In this document: positions 35,018-43,877 of the stretch, in pieces
Numbering within the stretch: the first letter of the stretch is position 1
Layout of the letters: the number at the start of each line of letters is the position of its first letter
NCBI RefSeq assembly: GCF_016624945.1
Contig: NZ_JACVUI010000006.1
Location: forward strand, 62,001-126,000
Direction: 5' to 3'
Source of the DNA: Acinetobacter sp. S54
GTDB lineage: Bacteria; Pseudomonadota; Gammaproteobacteria; Pseudomonadales; Moraxellaceae
DNA: 64,000 bases
Made by a program: the position numbers and the translations under genes
Notes under the pieces: model-generated
Told to the model about the DNA's origin: nothing
What the model saw: the letters and a program-made list of their open reading frames with translations, nothing else
Database searches by the model: none

Positions 35018-35782
35018 ATGACCATTCACACATTACTGCAAGGTAAAAAAATCATTGTTACGGGTGCAGCACGCGGGCTAGGTCTGGGCTTTGCTCAGGC
35101 GATTGCAGCAGCGGGTGCGCAGGTAGTAATGGCGGACATTCTGACCGAACTGGTTGAGCAAGAAGCAAAGCAGTTACAACAACAGGGCTTGGGTGTTCAT
35201 GCTGTTGGACTGGATTTGTCCAAGGCGGAATCCATTCGGTCAGCTGTTCAATTTGCTGTAGAGACGTTGGGTGGTCTGGATGGTTTGGTGAACTGTGCGG
35301 CATTGGCTACTGGTGTTGGTGGTAAAGATTTGACCCAATATGATCCTGATCTGTGGGATCGAGTCATGACTGTCAATGTTAAAGGTACATGGCTTATGGT
35401 TCAGGCATGTGTCCCATATTTGAAACAAGCTGATAGCGCAAAAGTTATTAATATTGCCTCAGATACAGCGCTTTGGGGTGCCCCTAAACTCATGGCATAT
35501 GTGGCAAGTAAAGGCGCGATTATTTCCATGACCCGTTCCATGGCACGGGAGCTGGGCGAATTTAATATTTGCGTAAATACCATTTCTCCGGGACTAACAC
35601 TGGTTGAAGCAACCGAATATGTCCCGCAGGAACGCCATGATTTATATGTTACTGGTCGGGCGATTCAACGCCAGCAACATCCGCATGATTTAAATGGAAC
35701 AGCACTTTATTTGCTTTCCGATCTTGCATCTTTTGTGACGGGACAAAATATCCCGGTCAATGGCGGTTTTGTCTTTAACTAG
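35018..35782 (+). CDS. SDR family dehydrogenase, probable cis-diol dehydrogenase
   Basis: A 254-residue classical SDR. ATG 35018 is chosen (AAGGA 8 bp upstream) over GTG 35012. Motifs: VTGAARGLGLGFA, VNCAALA in the NNAG position, and the catalytic Ser-Tyr-Lys with YVASK. It follows the oxygenase directly, so oxidation of its dihydrodiol to a catechol is the natural reading. Confidence 0.88.
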   Translation: MTIHTLLQGKKIIVTGAARGLGLGFAQAIAAAGAQVVMADILTELVEQEAKQLQQQGLGVHAVGLDLSKAESIRSAVQFAVETLGGLDGLVNCAALATGVGGKDLTQYDPDLWDRVMTVNVKGTWLMVQACVPYLKQADSAKVINIASDTALWGAPKLMAYVASKGAIISMTRSMARELGEFNICVNTISPGLTLVEATEYVPQERHDLYVTGRAIQRQQHPHDLNGTALYLLSDLASFVTGQNIPVNGGFVFN

Positions 35783-35793
35783 GAGCAAATAAT

Positions 35794-36729
35794 ATGATTA
35801 CTGGAATTGAAGTTTTAAAGTTTGGGGTTGAAGACAAGGCGGAAGCGATCAAGTTTTTATCTGATTTTGGTTTGTCAAAACACCAGACAGATATTGAAAA
35901 TACTGAATTGTTTCAAACTCAGAATGGCAGCAAGATTTATCTGTTTAATATCGATGATTCACGTTTACCCGTAGCGATTGAAACGGGTTCAACTCTGCGT
36001 GAAGTGACATGGGGTGTAACAAGTGATCAGGATTTACAACAGTTGGCTTCAAACCTAAAAGATGTTGAAGGTTTTTCACAAAGTGATACACAGCTACAAT
36101 GTCGTGATCCAAATGGCATGACTATCGTATTTCAACGTTCGATTACTAAAGATTTGCCTGAACAGAAAACCGAAGGCATTAACCAGTATGGCAATATCCA
36201 GCGCATCAATGCAGCTAGCCCCGTTTATGAAAAAGGTGAGCCAATTGCCATTGGTCATGTGGTCTTCTTTACACCTGATTTAGCTGCGACAGAAAATTTT
36301 TATAAAGAGAAAGTCGGTTTTCATTTATCAGATGCCTATTTAAATCGTGGTGCTTTCCTGCGTTGCCGTGGTGAAGGTTTTCATCATGATTTATTTTTGC
36401 TTTCCATTCCGAATAAACCAGCAGGTCTGAATCATGTTGCTTTTGTTGTACGTGATATTCATGAAGTGATTGGTGGTGGTTTAAATATGAATCGCTCTGA
36501 CTGGTCAACCTTTATCGGACCGGGGCGCCATCCTATTTCTTCTGCCTATTTCTGGTATGTCAACTCACCTCTTGGTGGGGCGTTTGAATACTACACCAAT
36601 GATGACTATTTGACTGAAGAGTGGCAGCCACGTGTTGAAGAACATCGTTTGGAATTATTTACCGAATGGGCGATTGAAGGTGGTTTAGATCACGATACTC
36701 GTCGTCAGGTTAAACCCGTTCAAGGCTAA
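35794..36729 (+). CDS. VOC-family extradiol ring-cleavage dioxygenase
   Basis: A 311-residue two-domain type I extradiol dioxygenase. The Fe(II) triad is H155 (IGHVVFFT), H214 (LNHVAF) and E265 (AFEYYT). The N-terminal domain lacks metal ligands, as in the family. It would open a catechol next to its hydroxyls (meta-cleavage). AGGAG precedes the ATG. Confidence 0.9.
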   Translation: MITGIEVLKFGVEDKAEAIKFLSDFGLSKHQTDIENTELFQTQNGSKIYLFNIDDSRLPVAIETGSTLREVTWGVTSDQDLQQLASNLKDVEGFSQSDTQLQCRDPNGMTIVFQRSITKDLPEQKTEGINQYGNIQRINAASPVYEKGEPIAIGHVVFFTPDLAATENFYKEKVGFHLSDAYLNRGAFLRCRGEGFHHDLFLLSIPNKPAGLNHVAFVVRDIHEVIGGGLNMNRSDWSTFIGPGRHPISSAYFWYVNSPLGGAFEYYTNDDYLTEEWQPRVEEHRLELFTEWAIEGGLDHDTRRQVKPVQG

Positions 36730-36756
36730 TCAGTTGAGGCAAAAGGGAATAAAGGC

Positions 36757-37968
36757 ATGGAAAGAATCGTAGTGGTTGGTGCCGGTCAGGCAGCAGGTTG
36801 GGCAGTCAGTACTTTGCGTCAGGAAGGATATAGTGGAGAAATTCATGTGGTGTCAAATGAACATCAGATTTTCTATGAACGTCCGCCACTTTCCAAACAG
36901 GTGCTTTCCAAAGAAGCAAGTTATGACAGTCTGAATTTATTTTCGCCTGAACAAATCGATGCTTTTTCTGTGCAATGGCATAAGCCTGATTTAGCCACAC
37001 AAATTGATCGTGATAATAAACGGGTCGTTTTGGAAAGTGGAAAAATTTTACCTTATGACAAATTATTAATTGCAACGGGTAGCCGTGCACGTGTACCTGT
37101 CAATACATGGAAAGAAATTTCTAATGTCGTGACCTTGCGTGATGTCCAGGACTGTGAGCGTTTGGCAGGTTTGCTGGAACATGCAGATTCTATTGCGATT
37201 ATTGGTGGCGGTTGGATCGGTCTAGAAATTGCAGCGACAGCACGTAAGCAAGGCAAGGCTGTACATGTTTTTGAATATGCTGATCGTTTATGTGGTCGTA
37301 GTGTGAGCCCTGAAGTTTCTGCTTTCTTAAAGGAAATCCATGAACAACAAGGTACGCAAATTCATCTCAATAGTAAAAATTTGCACCTGATTGAGAGTTC
37401 GGATCAAACCATTCAAGTATTGAATCATCCAGAAATCGCGCAGATTTTTGATTGTGTAGTGGTGGGTGCTGGTGCCGAAATTGCCAAAGAATTAGGTGCA
37501 GATGCAGGACTTGATGTTAAAGATGGCATTGTGGTCAATTGTTATGGTCAAACTTCCGACGCGGATATTTATGCCGCAGGAGATGTTGCCATTCACCCTG
37601 TTTTAGGTTATTGCATCCAATCTTGGGCAAATGCACAGAATCAAGCGATTGCCGCTGCCAAATCTATGTTGGGAGTAGCGACTGAGTATGTGGACATTCC
37701 ATGGTTATGGTCAGATCAATATCATTTTAATATCCAGATTTTGGGAACTTATCAGCCACAGTTAAATCCAAACGTGGTTGTTCGAAAAACCAGTCCGACA
37801 CAAGTCAGTTATCTATATCTGGATGAACAAAGCCGTCTGATCAATATGATCGCAATTAATGATTCCAAACTGGTCAAACTGGCCAAACGCTGGATTCAAA
37901 ACGGCACAGTATTAAACCCAGAACAGTTAACTGATCCTGAATTTAATGTCATGAAGCTCAAACCATAA
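36757..37968 (+). CDS. FAD-dependent ferredoxin reductase
   Basis: A 403-residue putidaredoxin-reductase-type enzyme. FAD site VVVGAGQAAGWAVSTLR, ERPPLSK, LLIATGSRAR; NADH site IAIIGGGWIGLEIAATARKQG; second FAD site ADIYAAGDVA. Fits as electron donor for the ferredoxin at 33312, completing a three-component oxygenase. Confidence 0.93.
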   Translation: MERIVVVGAGQAAGWAVSTLRQEGYSGEIHVVSNEHQIFYERPPLSKQVLSKEASYDSLNLFSPEQIDAFSVQWHKPDLATQIDRDNKRVVLESGKILPYDKLLIATGSRARVPVNTWKEISNVVTLRDVQDCERLAGLLEHADSIAIIGGGWIGLEIAATARKQGKAVHVFEYADRLCGRSVSPEVSAFLKEIHEQQGTQIHLNSKNLHLIESSDQTIQVLNHPEIAQIFDCVVVGAGAEIAKELGADAGLDVKDGIVVNCYGQTSDADIYAAGDVAIHPVLGYCIQSWANAQNQAIAAAKSMLGVATEYVDIPWLWSDQYHFNIQILGTYQPQLNPNVVVRKTSPTQVSYLYLDEQSRLINMIAINDSKLVKLAKRWIQNGTVLNPEQLTDPEFNVMKLKP

Positions 37969-37977
37969 CCAGACTTC

Positions 37978-38020
37978 AAGACCTCTAGCCAGAACAATCA
38001 TTTTAAGGCCTCTAGCCAGA
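37978..38020. repeat. Short direct repeat, 27-bp period
   Basis: AAG-R-CCTCTAGCCAGA occurs at 37978-37993 and 38005-38020, 15 of 16 identical, in the gap before the MFS gene. Confidence 0.8.
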
Positions 38021-38036
38021 TCGAAGGAACGCTTGC

Positions 38037-39266
38037 ATGTTAAATGATGTAGATGAGAAAAAAGGATTCAAACACTGGATACCCGCTTTTGTGTTAATGG
38101 CCTGCGTGGTACTGGCTTTTTTTGACAAAATTAGTATTGCTGTTTTGTTTTCAGATCCACATTTTCAAGACGCGATGGGTATTGCCCAAGATAAAGCTAA
38201 ATTGGGTTGGTTAATGACCAGTTTCCTACTGGCATATGGTTTTTCTTCCATATTCCTGAGTTTTCTGGGCGATATTTTTAATCCTAAAAAAATGCTGTTC
38301 TGGAGCGTGGCCTCATGGGGCGTGCTAATGCTGATCATGGGGTTTACTACCCACTATGGCAGCATGCTATTTCTACGGGTTTTATTAGGAATCGCTGAAG
38401 GACCATTATTTGCATTGGCTTATGCCATTGTGAAACAAACCTATACTGACCGTCAGCAGGCACGTGCATCTACGATGTTTTTATTGGGCACACCGATTGG
38501 GGCTTTTTTAGGTTTTCCGATTACCGCAGCTGTGCTCGCCAAGCATGACTGGCATACCACTTTCTTTGTTATGGCAGGCCTAACGCTATTGGTACTGGTC
38601 TTTGTGGTGATTGGACTGCGTAACTTGCAGTTGCGTAAAACCATTGAGATCGAAGATTCAAGCAAACGGATCAATTTTAAAGGTCATCTTCGCAATACTA
38701 AGTCATTACTACAAAACGGAGCATTTTGGCTGGTTTGTATTTTCAACATTGCCTTAATGACTTATCTATGGGGCCTAAATAGCTGGGTACCTTCTTATTT
38801 GATTCAAGACAAAGGCTTTAATTTAAAAGAATTTGGTTTTTATTCGAGCTTGCCTTTTATTGCCATGCTGATTGGAGAAGTCGTTGGAGCCGTATTTTCT
38901 GACAAATTAGGCAAACGAGCGATTCAAGTATTTGGCGGATTGCTGGTTGCAGGTATTTCACTCTACGTCATGGTTTTGATGACGAATCCTATCATGATTA
39001 TTGTCGCTATGTCGGTCAGTTCAATGGCGTGGGGCTTCGGTGTCGCCGCAGTATTTGCTTTGCTGGCACGTGTCACTACAGCTGATGTTGGAGCGACAGC
39101 AGGCGGTATTTTCAATGGTTTGGCTAACTTTGCCAGTGCGATTGCACCAGTCCTAATTGGCATGATCGTAATGCAGACAGGCAGCTTTAATTTGGGAATC
39201 ACGTTCTTAGCGGTGGTGGCTATCGTGGGTTCCTTTTTCCTTACACCATTACTCAAACGTTACTAA
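38037..39266 (+). CDS. MFS transporter (anion:cation symporter type)
   Basis: A 409-residue permease with 12 hydrophobic segments. The first helix ends FFDKISIAVLF and is followed by LGDIFNPKKML in the 2-3 loop. It probably imports the island's aromatic substrate across the inner membrane, complementing the porin at 45775. GAAGGA lies about 8 bp before the ATG. Only its position assigns a substrate class. Confidence 0.88.
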   Translation: MLNDVDEKKGFKHWIPAFVLMACVVLAFFDKISIAVLFSDPHFQDAMGIAQDKAKLGWLMTSFLLAYGFSSIFLSFLGDIFNPKKMLFWSVASWGVLMLIMGFTTHYGSMLFLRVLLGIAEGPLFALAYAIVKQTYTDRQQARASTMFLLGTPIGAFLGFPITAAVLAKHDWHTTFFVMAGLTLLVLVFVVIGLRNLQLRKTIEIEDSSKRINFKGHLRNTKSLLQNGAFWLVCIFNIALMTYLWGLNSWVPSYLIQDKGFNLKEFGFYSSLPFIAMLIGEVVGAVFSDKLGKRAIQVFGGLLVAGISLYVMVLMTNPIMIIVAMSVSSMAWGFGVAAVFALLARVTTADVGATAGGIFNGLANFASAIAPVLIGMIVMQTGSFNLGITFLAVVAIVGSFFLTPLLKRY

Positions 39267-39297
39267 TTTAGTTTCAATTTTTTCGCAGGAGTAAGAC

Positions 39298-39822
39298 ATG
39301 AGCACTCAACAATTTGAATCATGGAAGCAACCCGATGGTACAAGTCTGGAAGAATGGTTAAATACTCGTATCGCACGTTTTGAAACCCGCAAATACGATT
39401 TCAACGCACTGAAATTTCAGGCGGACTACGATCCAAAATACCGTCGTGCCCAAATGCGTTATATGGGTACAGGCGCAACAGGCGTAGCGAATGACAATAA
39501 TACTGTGCCCGCTGAAAACTTTACTTTTTCTACAATGGTTCTGCCACCGCAATGTGAAGGCCCGTTGCACATTCATCATGATGTTGAAGAAGTGTTCTTT
39601 ATGTTACGGGGTGAAATTGATTTGTTCATTGAACACAACGGTGAGAAGTTCAGTACTCGTTTAAAAGAACGTGACCTAATTTCAATTCCACCCGGGATTT
39701 ATCGTGGGTTGTTTAATCCTGGAACCGAAGATGCATTGATGTGTGTGATGTTAGGAACCGGTAAACCTACTATTCCGAACTATCCACCTGAGCATCCATT
39801 GTCTCAAATCAAACGTAACTAA
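39298..39822 (+). CDS. Cupin-domain protein
   Basis: A 174-residue single-cupin protein. Motif 1 has H91-x-H93-x3-E97 and G105 (HIHHDVEEVFFMLRG). In motif 2 (PPGIYRGLFN) the expected His is R136, so one metal ligand is missing or replaced. Possible roles are ring-product isomerase, lyase or dioxygenase. AGGAG precedes the ATG. Confidence 0.85.
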   Translation: MSTQQFESWKQPDGTSLEEWLNTRIARFETRKYDFNALKFQADYDPKYRRAQMRYMGTGATGVANDNNTVPAENFTFSTMVLPPQCEGPLHIHHDVEEVFFMLRGEIDLFIEHNGEKFSTRLKERDLISIPPGIYRGLFNPGTEDALMCVMLGTGKPTIPNYPPEHPLSQIKRN

Positions 39823-39888
39823 GTCGATTGAATCTGAGTTGTCAGAAAGAGGCTTGAACTCTGATTGCAACCTTAAAGGAAAATGATG

Positions 39889-40710
39889 ATGACACTTGTT
39901 GAAGCCCTACAGCAATTTCCAGTCAAATCTGTCGAGATTAATGGACGGAAGCAAAGCTATCGTGAAGCTGGTACCGGAGAGCAATATCTGGTGCTACTGC
40001 ATGGCATTAGCTCTGGAGCAGGTTCATGGGTCAATCAATTACAAGATTTAAGTCGTCATTTTCATATCATTGCATGGGATGCACCTGGTTATGGTTCGTC
40101 CGATGCTTTAACCACAAAAAAGCCTAATGCTGAAGATTATGCACAGCGTTTGGTAGATTTATTTGAATGCCTACAAATAAAAAAAGCAATTCTTGTTGGA
40201 CATTCTCTAGGCGCATTACAAGCCAGTGCTTTTGCCCAACATTACCCAGATTATGTTGAAACCTTAATTATTGCCAATGTTGCACAGGGTTATCAGCGTT
40301 ATCCCACGGAGCAACAAGCTGAAGTATATAACAAAAGACCAAAAATGCTGGCTGAACTTGGAAATCGGGGCCTGGCACAAAGTCGTGGTCCCCATTTGAC
40401 CTATTTGAAACACCCTCAAACTCTTGAGCTGATTGAACAGGTCATGCAAAACCTGAATGTGGATGGCTTTACTCAAGCATCCTATTTACTGGCTCATGAT
40501 GAAATTCGTAATTATTTAACAGATTTGGTCGTGCCATGCGTGGTCGTTGCAGGATTGTGCGACAGCATTACACCGCCGCAAGCAATTGCAGCTTTGGCAC
40601 AGGAAATCCAGTGCCAAAATTATATTGAAATTAGTGAAGCAGGACATTTGAGTTATGTCGATCAACCTGAATTATTTAACGACATTATTGTGTCTGCGCA
40701 GCAGCATTGA
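39889..40710 (+). CDS. Alpha/beta-fold hydrolase (MhpC/meta-cleavage hydrolase-like)
   Basis: A 273-residue hydrolase. The third of three tandem ATGs (39889) has the best spacing (8 nt) from AAGGA. Nucleophile elbow VGHSLG (S106), oxyanion LLHGISSGAGSW, Asp in LCDSITPP and His in AGHLSYVD form the triad. In this operon it would hydrolyse the C-C bond of the meta-cleavage product. Confidence 0.89.
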   Translation: MTLVEALQQFPVKSVEINGRKQSYREAGTGEQYLVLLHGISSGAGSWVNQLQDLSRHFHIIAWDAPGYGSSDALTTKKPNAEDYAQRLVDLFECLQIKKAILVGHSLGALQASAFAQHYPDYVETLIIANVAQGYQRYPTEQQAEVYNKRPKMLAELGNRGLAQSRGPHLTYLKHPQTLELIEQVMQNLNVDGFTQASYLLAHDEIRNYLTDLVVPCVVVAGLCDSITPPQAIAALAQEIQCQNYIEISEAGHLSYVDQPELFNDIIVSAQQH

Positions 40711-40725
40711 AACGAGAGAAAAAGT

Positions 40726-41520
40726 ATGAGCTTCCAGGTAGAAGGAAAAGTAGCAGTTGTCACCGGTGGCTCTTCTGGCATCGGATTAGCTGCGGTTGAG
40801 ATTTTAGTTGCAGAAGGCGCAAAAGTAGCATGGTGTGGACGCGATGAACAACGCCTTGCTGAATCAAAGCTTTATATATTAGAAAAATATCCACATGCAC
40901 ATATTTTTACCCAAGGTTGCAATGTGCTGGATAAAGAAGATGTCAAAACCTTTGCACATACTGTGAAACAGCATTTGGGCAATGTCGATATGCTGATTAA
41001 TAACGCAGGTCAGGGACGGGTTTCTACTTTCGAAAATACGCAAGATGAAGATTGGATGAAAGAAATAGAGCTTAAATATTTCAGTGTGTTGCATCCAATT
41101 CGTGCTTTTTTGAATGATTTAAAAAGCTCGGCAATAGGTTCAGTGACCAATGTCAATTCGTTACTGGCTTTACAACCTGAACCGCATATGATTGCGACTT
41201 CATCGGCACGTGCAGCTCTGCTTAATCTTACTCATTCTCTAGCGCATGAATTTATTCAATATAACGTACGTGTCAATTCAATTTTACTAGGCATGGTTGA
41301 ATCAGCTCAATGGAAACGCCGTTATGAAACGCGTTCGGATCCGAATCAGTCGTGGCAAGACTGGACAGCCAATATCGCCAAAAAACGTGGCATTCCAATG
41401 GCCCGGTTAGGTAGACCCGAAGAACCTGCACGTGCGCTGGTGTTTTTAGCATCACCACTCGCTTCTTATACCACAGGCTCTACCATTGATGTCTCTGGTG
41501 GATTTAATAAACATTTATAA
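40726..41520 (+). CDS. SDR-fold protein with altered catalytic residues
   Basis: A 264-residue SDR. The cofactor motif VTGGSSGIGLAAVE and INNAGQG are intact and S145 is in place. At the Y-x-x-x-K site it reads T158-S-S-A-R162, so both Tyr and Lys are substituted. The C-terminal end PLASYTTGSTIDVSGGF is standard. It may use another mechanism or a different reaction such as decarboxylation or dehydration. 15 bp from the hydrolase. Confidence 0.88.
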   Translation: MSFQVEGKVAVVTGGSSGIGLAAVEILVAEGAKVAWCGRDEQRLAESKLYILEKYPHAHIFTQGCNVLDKEDVKTFAHTVKQHLGNVDMLINNAGQGRVSTFENTQDEDWMKEIELKYFSVLHPIRAFLNDLKSSAIGSVTNVNSLLALQPEPHMIATSSARAALLNLTHSLAHEFIQYNVRVNSILLGMVESAQWKRRYETRSDPNQSWQDWTANIAKKRGIPMARLGRPEEPARALVFLASPLASYTTGSTIDVSGGFNKHL

Positions 41521-41530
41521 GGTGACTGCA

Positions 41531-42322
41531 ATGAAACAATTGATGATGATTGGTTTTGGCGCGATGGCCTCAGAAGTGTATACCCATTTACCCCATGATC
41601 TTGAATTGAAGTGGATTGTGGTGCCTGAGCGTAGTATTGAAAATGTGAAACAAAAAGTCGATGCCAATATTCAGGTCATCTCTGATGTCAATCAATGCGA
41701 TGGCACACCTGACTATGTGATTGAAGTGGCAGGTCAAGCCGCAGTGAAAGAACATGCCAAAAAAGTGCTACAAAATGGCTGGACTATTGGTTTGATCTCT
41801 GTGGGTACATTGGCTGATAGTGAGTTTTTTACTGAACTTCAACAAACTGCTCAACAAAATGGCGCGCATTTACATCTATTGGCTGGTGCGATTGCAGGCA
41901 TTGATGGCATTGCTGCTGCAAAAGAAGGTGGCCTGGAAAAAGTCACTTATAAAGGTTGTAAAAGCCCCAATAGCTGGCGCGGTAGTTACGCAGAACAATT
42001 GATTGATCTGGATCAAGTGCAAAAAGCTACCGTATTTTATCGTGGTACAGCACGAGAAGCCGCGCTAAATTTTCCTGCCAATGCCAATGTAGCGGCAACT
42101 ATTGCTTTAGCTGGTGTGGGTATGGATAACACTATTGTAGAGCTGACCGTTGACCCAGATATCACGCAAAACAAACATACTATTGTCGCGGAAGGCCGTT
42201 TTGGACAAATGACCATTGAAATGGTTGGTGTTCCGTTGGCATCTAACCCAAAAACCTCGACATTGGCAGCACTAAGTGTCATTCGTGCTTGTCGTAATAG
42301 TGTTGAAGCCATTCAGATTTAA
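41531..42322 (+). CDS. Aspartate dehydrogenase-like protein (NadX/DUF108)
   Basis: A 263-residue NAD(P)-dependent enzyme of the L-aspartate dehydrogenase family. Start MKQLMMIGFGAMASE at 41531 follows AAGGTGA; a longer frame from 41486 overlaps the SDR. FPANANVAATIALAG in the C-terminal domain is the family signature. Such enzymes catalyse oxidative deamination of aspartate or, here, perhaps another C4-type imine/semialdehyde. No NAD-biosynthesis gene is nearby, so a catabolic role is likely. Confidence 0.85.
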   Translation: MKQLMMIGFGAMASEVYTHLPHDLELKWIVVPERSIENVKQKVDANIQVISDVNQCDGTPDYVIEVAGQAAVKEHAKKVLQNGWTIGLISVGTLADSEFFTELQQTAQQNGAHLHLLAGAIAGIDGIAAAKEGGLEKVTYKGCKSPNSWRGSYAEQLIDLDQVQKATVFYRGTAREAALNFPANANVAATIALAGVGMDNTIVELTVDPDITQNKHTIVAEGRFGQMTIEMVGVPLASNPKTSTLAALSVIRACRNSVEAIQI

Positions 42323-42335
42323 CAAGGATATTATT

Positions 42336-43802
42336 ATGGTTAAGGAACTTTATATTGCTGGTGAATGGCGTTTGGGTCGCGGTAAAGTTATTCAAAGTAC
42401 ATTTCCAGCAGATAATTCTATCAATGCAGAAATTTCTACTGCAAGTCCAGAAGATATTGAAGAAGCGATTCTCAAAGCAGATCAGGCATGGCGCGCACCT
42501 GAGTGGCGTAATCGTATGCCCCACGAACGTGCCAAAATTTTATACAAAGTTGCGGATATTATTGAAGCACGGGTTGATCAACTGTCTCAATTACAAACTC
42601 GCGATAATGGCAAGCCCTTAGCAGAAACTCGGGGCTTGGTCTTAAGTGCAGCAGCAACAGCACGTTATGTTGCGGCTGCTTGTGAAACATTAAATGATGA
42701 ATTAACCACTCAACGTGCGTCAGATTTTATGACCTTGAGTGTGCATGAACCTGTCGGTGTAGTGGCAGCGATCACCCCGTGGAATTCACCGATCGCCAGT
42801 GAAGTGCAAAAACTTGCTCCTGCTTTGGCTGGAGGCAATGCGGTGATTTTAAAACCAGCTGAAGCGACCTCATTGATTGCACTGGAATTGGCAAAGATCT
42901 TTGAAGAAGCGGGTTTACCTAAAGGCTTACTGAGTGTATTGGTGGGTAAAGGTTCGGTAGTGGGTGACGCGATTGTGAAGCATCCATTGGTTCGCAAAAT
43001 CTCCTTTACTGGTGGAACGACCACAGGTCGTCATTTGGCACACATTGCAGCGGATAAGTTAATTACTACCTCTTTGGAGTTAGGCGGGAAATCACCAACG
43101 ATTGTGCTCCCAGACGCGGATGTAGAGCTTGCTGCGAAAGGCATTGCATATGGTATTTTTAGTTCAGCGGGCCAAGCGTGTATTGCCGGTTCTCGCTTAT
43201 TTATTCACAGCAGTATTTATGATCAATTCTTGGCACGTCTGGTAGAAATCACCAAAGGTTTACGTGTCGGACACCCTGAACAAAAAGATGTACACATGGG
43301 ATCTTTGATTAATCAGGCACATTTACAGTCTGTAGATCGTTATGTTCAGCTTGCCAAACAAGAGGGTGGAGAAATCCTAACAGGCGGTCAAGCCTTAACT
43401 ACAGGTGAGTTTGCAAAAGGTAGTTTTTATCTGCCGACCATTATTACAGGGCTGAATAACACAGCACAGGTCTGTCAGGACGAAATTTTTGGTCCAGTAT
43501 TAGTCGTCATGAAATATGACGATGAACAAGATTTAATTCAACAAGCAAATGACAGTTGTTTTGGTTTAGCAGCAGGCATTTGGACTGAAAGTTATCGCAA
43601 GGCATGGCGTATCTCACGTGCGCTTGAAGTCGGTACAGTATGGATTAATACCTACAAAAAATTCTCAATTTCAGCACCATTCGGTGGCTTTAAAGACAGT
43701 GGGATTGGTCGTGAAAAAGGTCGTCAGGGTATTTTGTCTTATATGCAACAAAAAAGTATCTACATGGGACTGAATGAACAGCCGAACCCGTGGTGTGACT
43801 AA
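42336..43802 (+). CDS. NAD(P)-dependent aldehyde dehydrogenase
   Basis: A 488-residue ALDH. Start MVKELYIAGEWR at 42336, with AAGGAT upstream. Active-site Glu in LELGGKSP, Cys in SSAGQACIAGSR, and cofactor segments ITPWNSP and FTGGTTTGR. It would oxidise an aldehyde released by the hydrolase or TPP enzyme. 13 bp after the NadX-like gene. Confidence 0.92.
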   Translation: MVKELYIAGEWRLGRGKVIQSTFPADNSINAEISTASPEDIEEAILKADQAWRAPEWRNRMPHERAKILYKVADIIEARVDQLSQLQTRDNGKPLAETRGLVLSAAATARYVAAACETLNDELTTQRASDFMTLSVHEPVGVVAAITPWNSPIASEVQKLAPALAGGNAVILKPAEATSLIALELAKIFEEAGLPKGLLSVLVGKGSVVGDAIVKHPLVRKISFTGGTTTGRHLAHIAADKLITTSLELGGKSPTIVLPDADVELAAKGIAYGIFSSAGQACIAGSRLFIHSSIYDQFLARLVEITKGLRVGHPEQKDVHMGSLINQAHLQSVDRYVQLAKQEGGEILTGGQALTTGEFAKGSFYLPTIITGLNNTAQVCQDEIFGPVLVVMKYDDEQDLIQQANDSCFGLAAGIWTESYRKAWRISRALEVGTVWINTYKKFSISAPFGGFKDSGIGREKGRQGILSYMQQKSIYMGLNEQPNPWCD

Positions 43803-43877
43803 TTGTTTGTAACCGTATCAATTTAAACGATTCAAGCTTTTCAATGGATAGTGAACAAAATTTAGAGGAATATTTTC

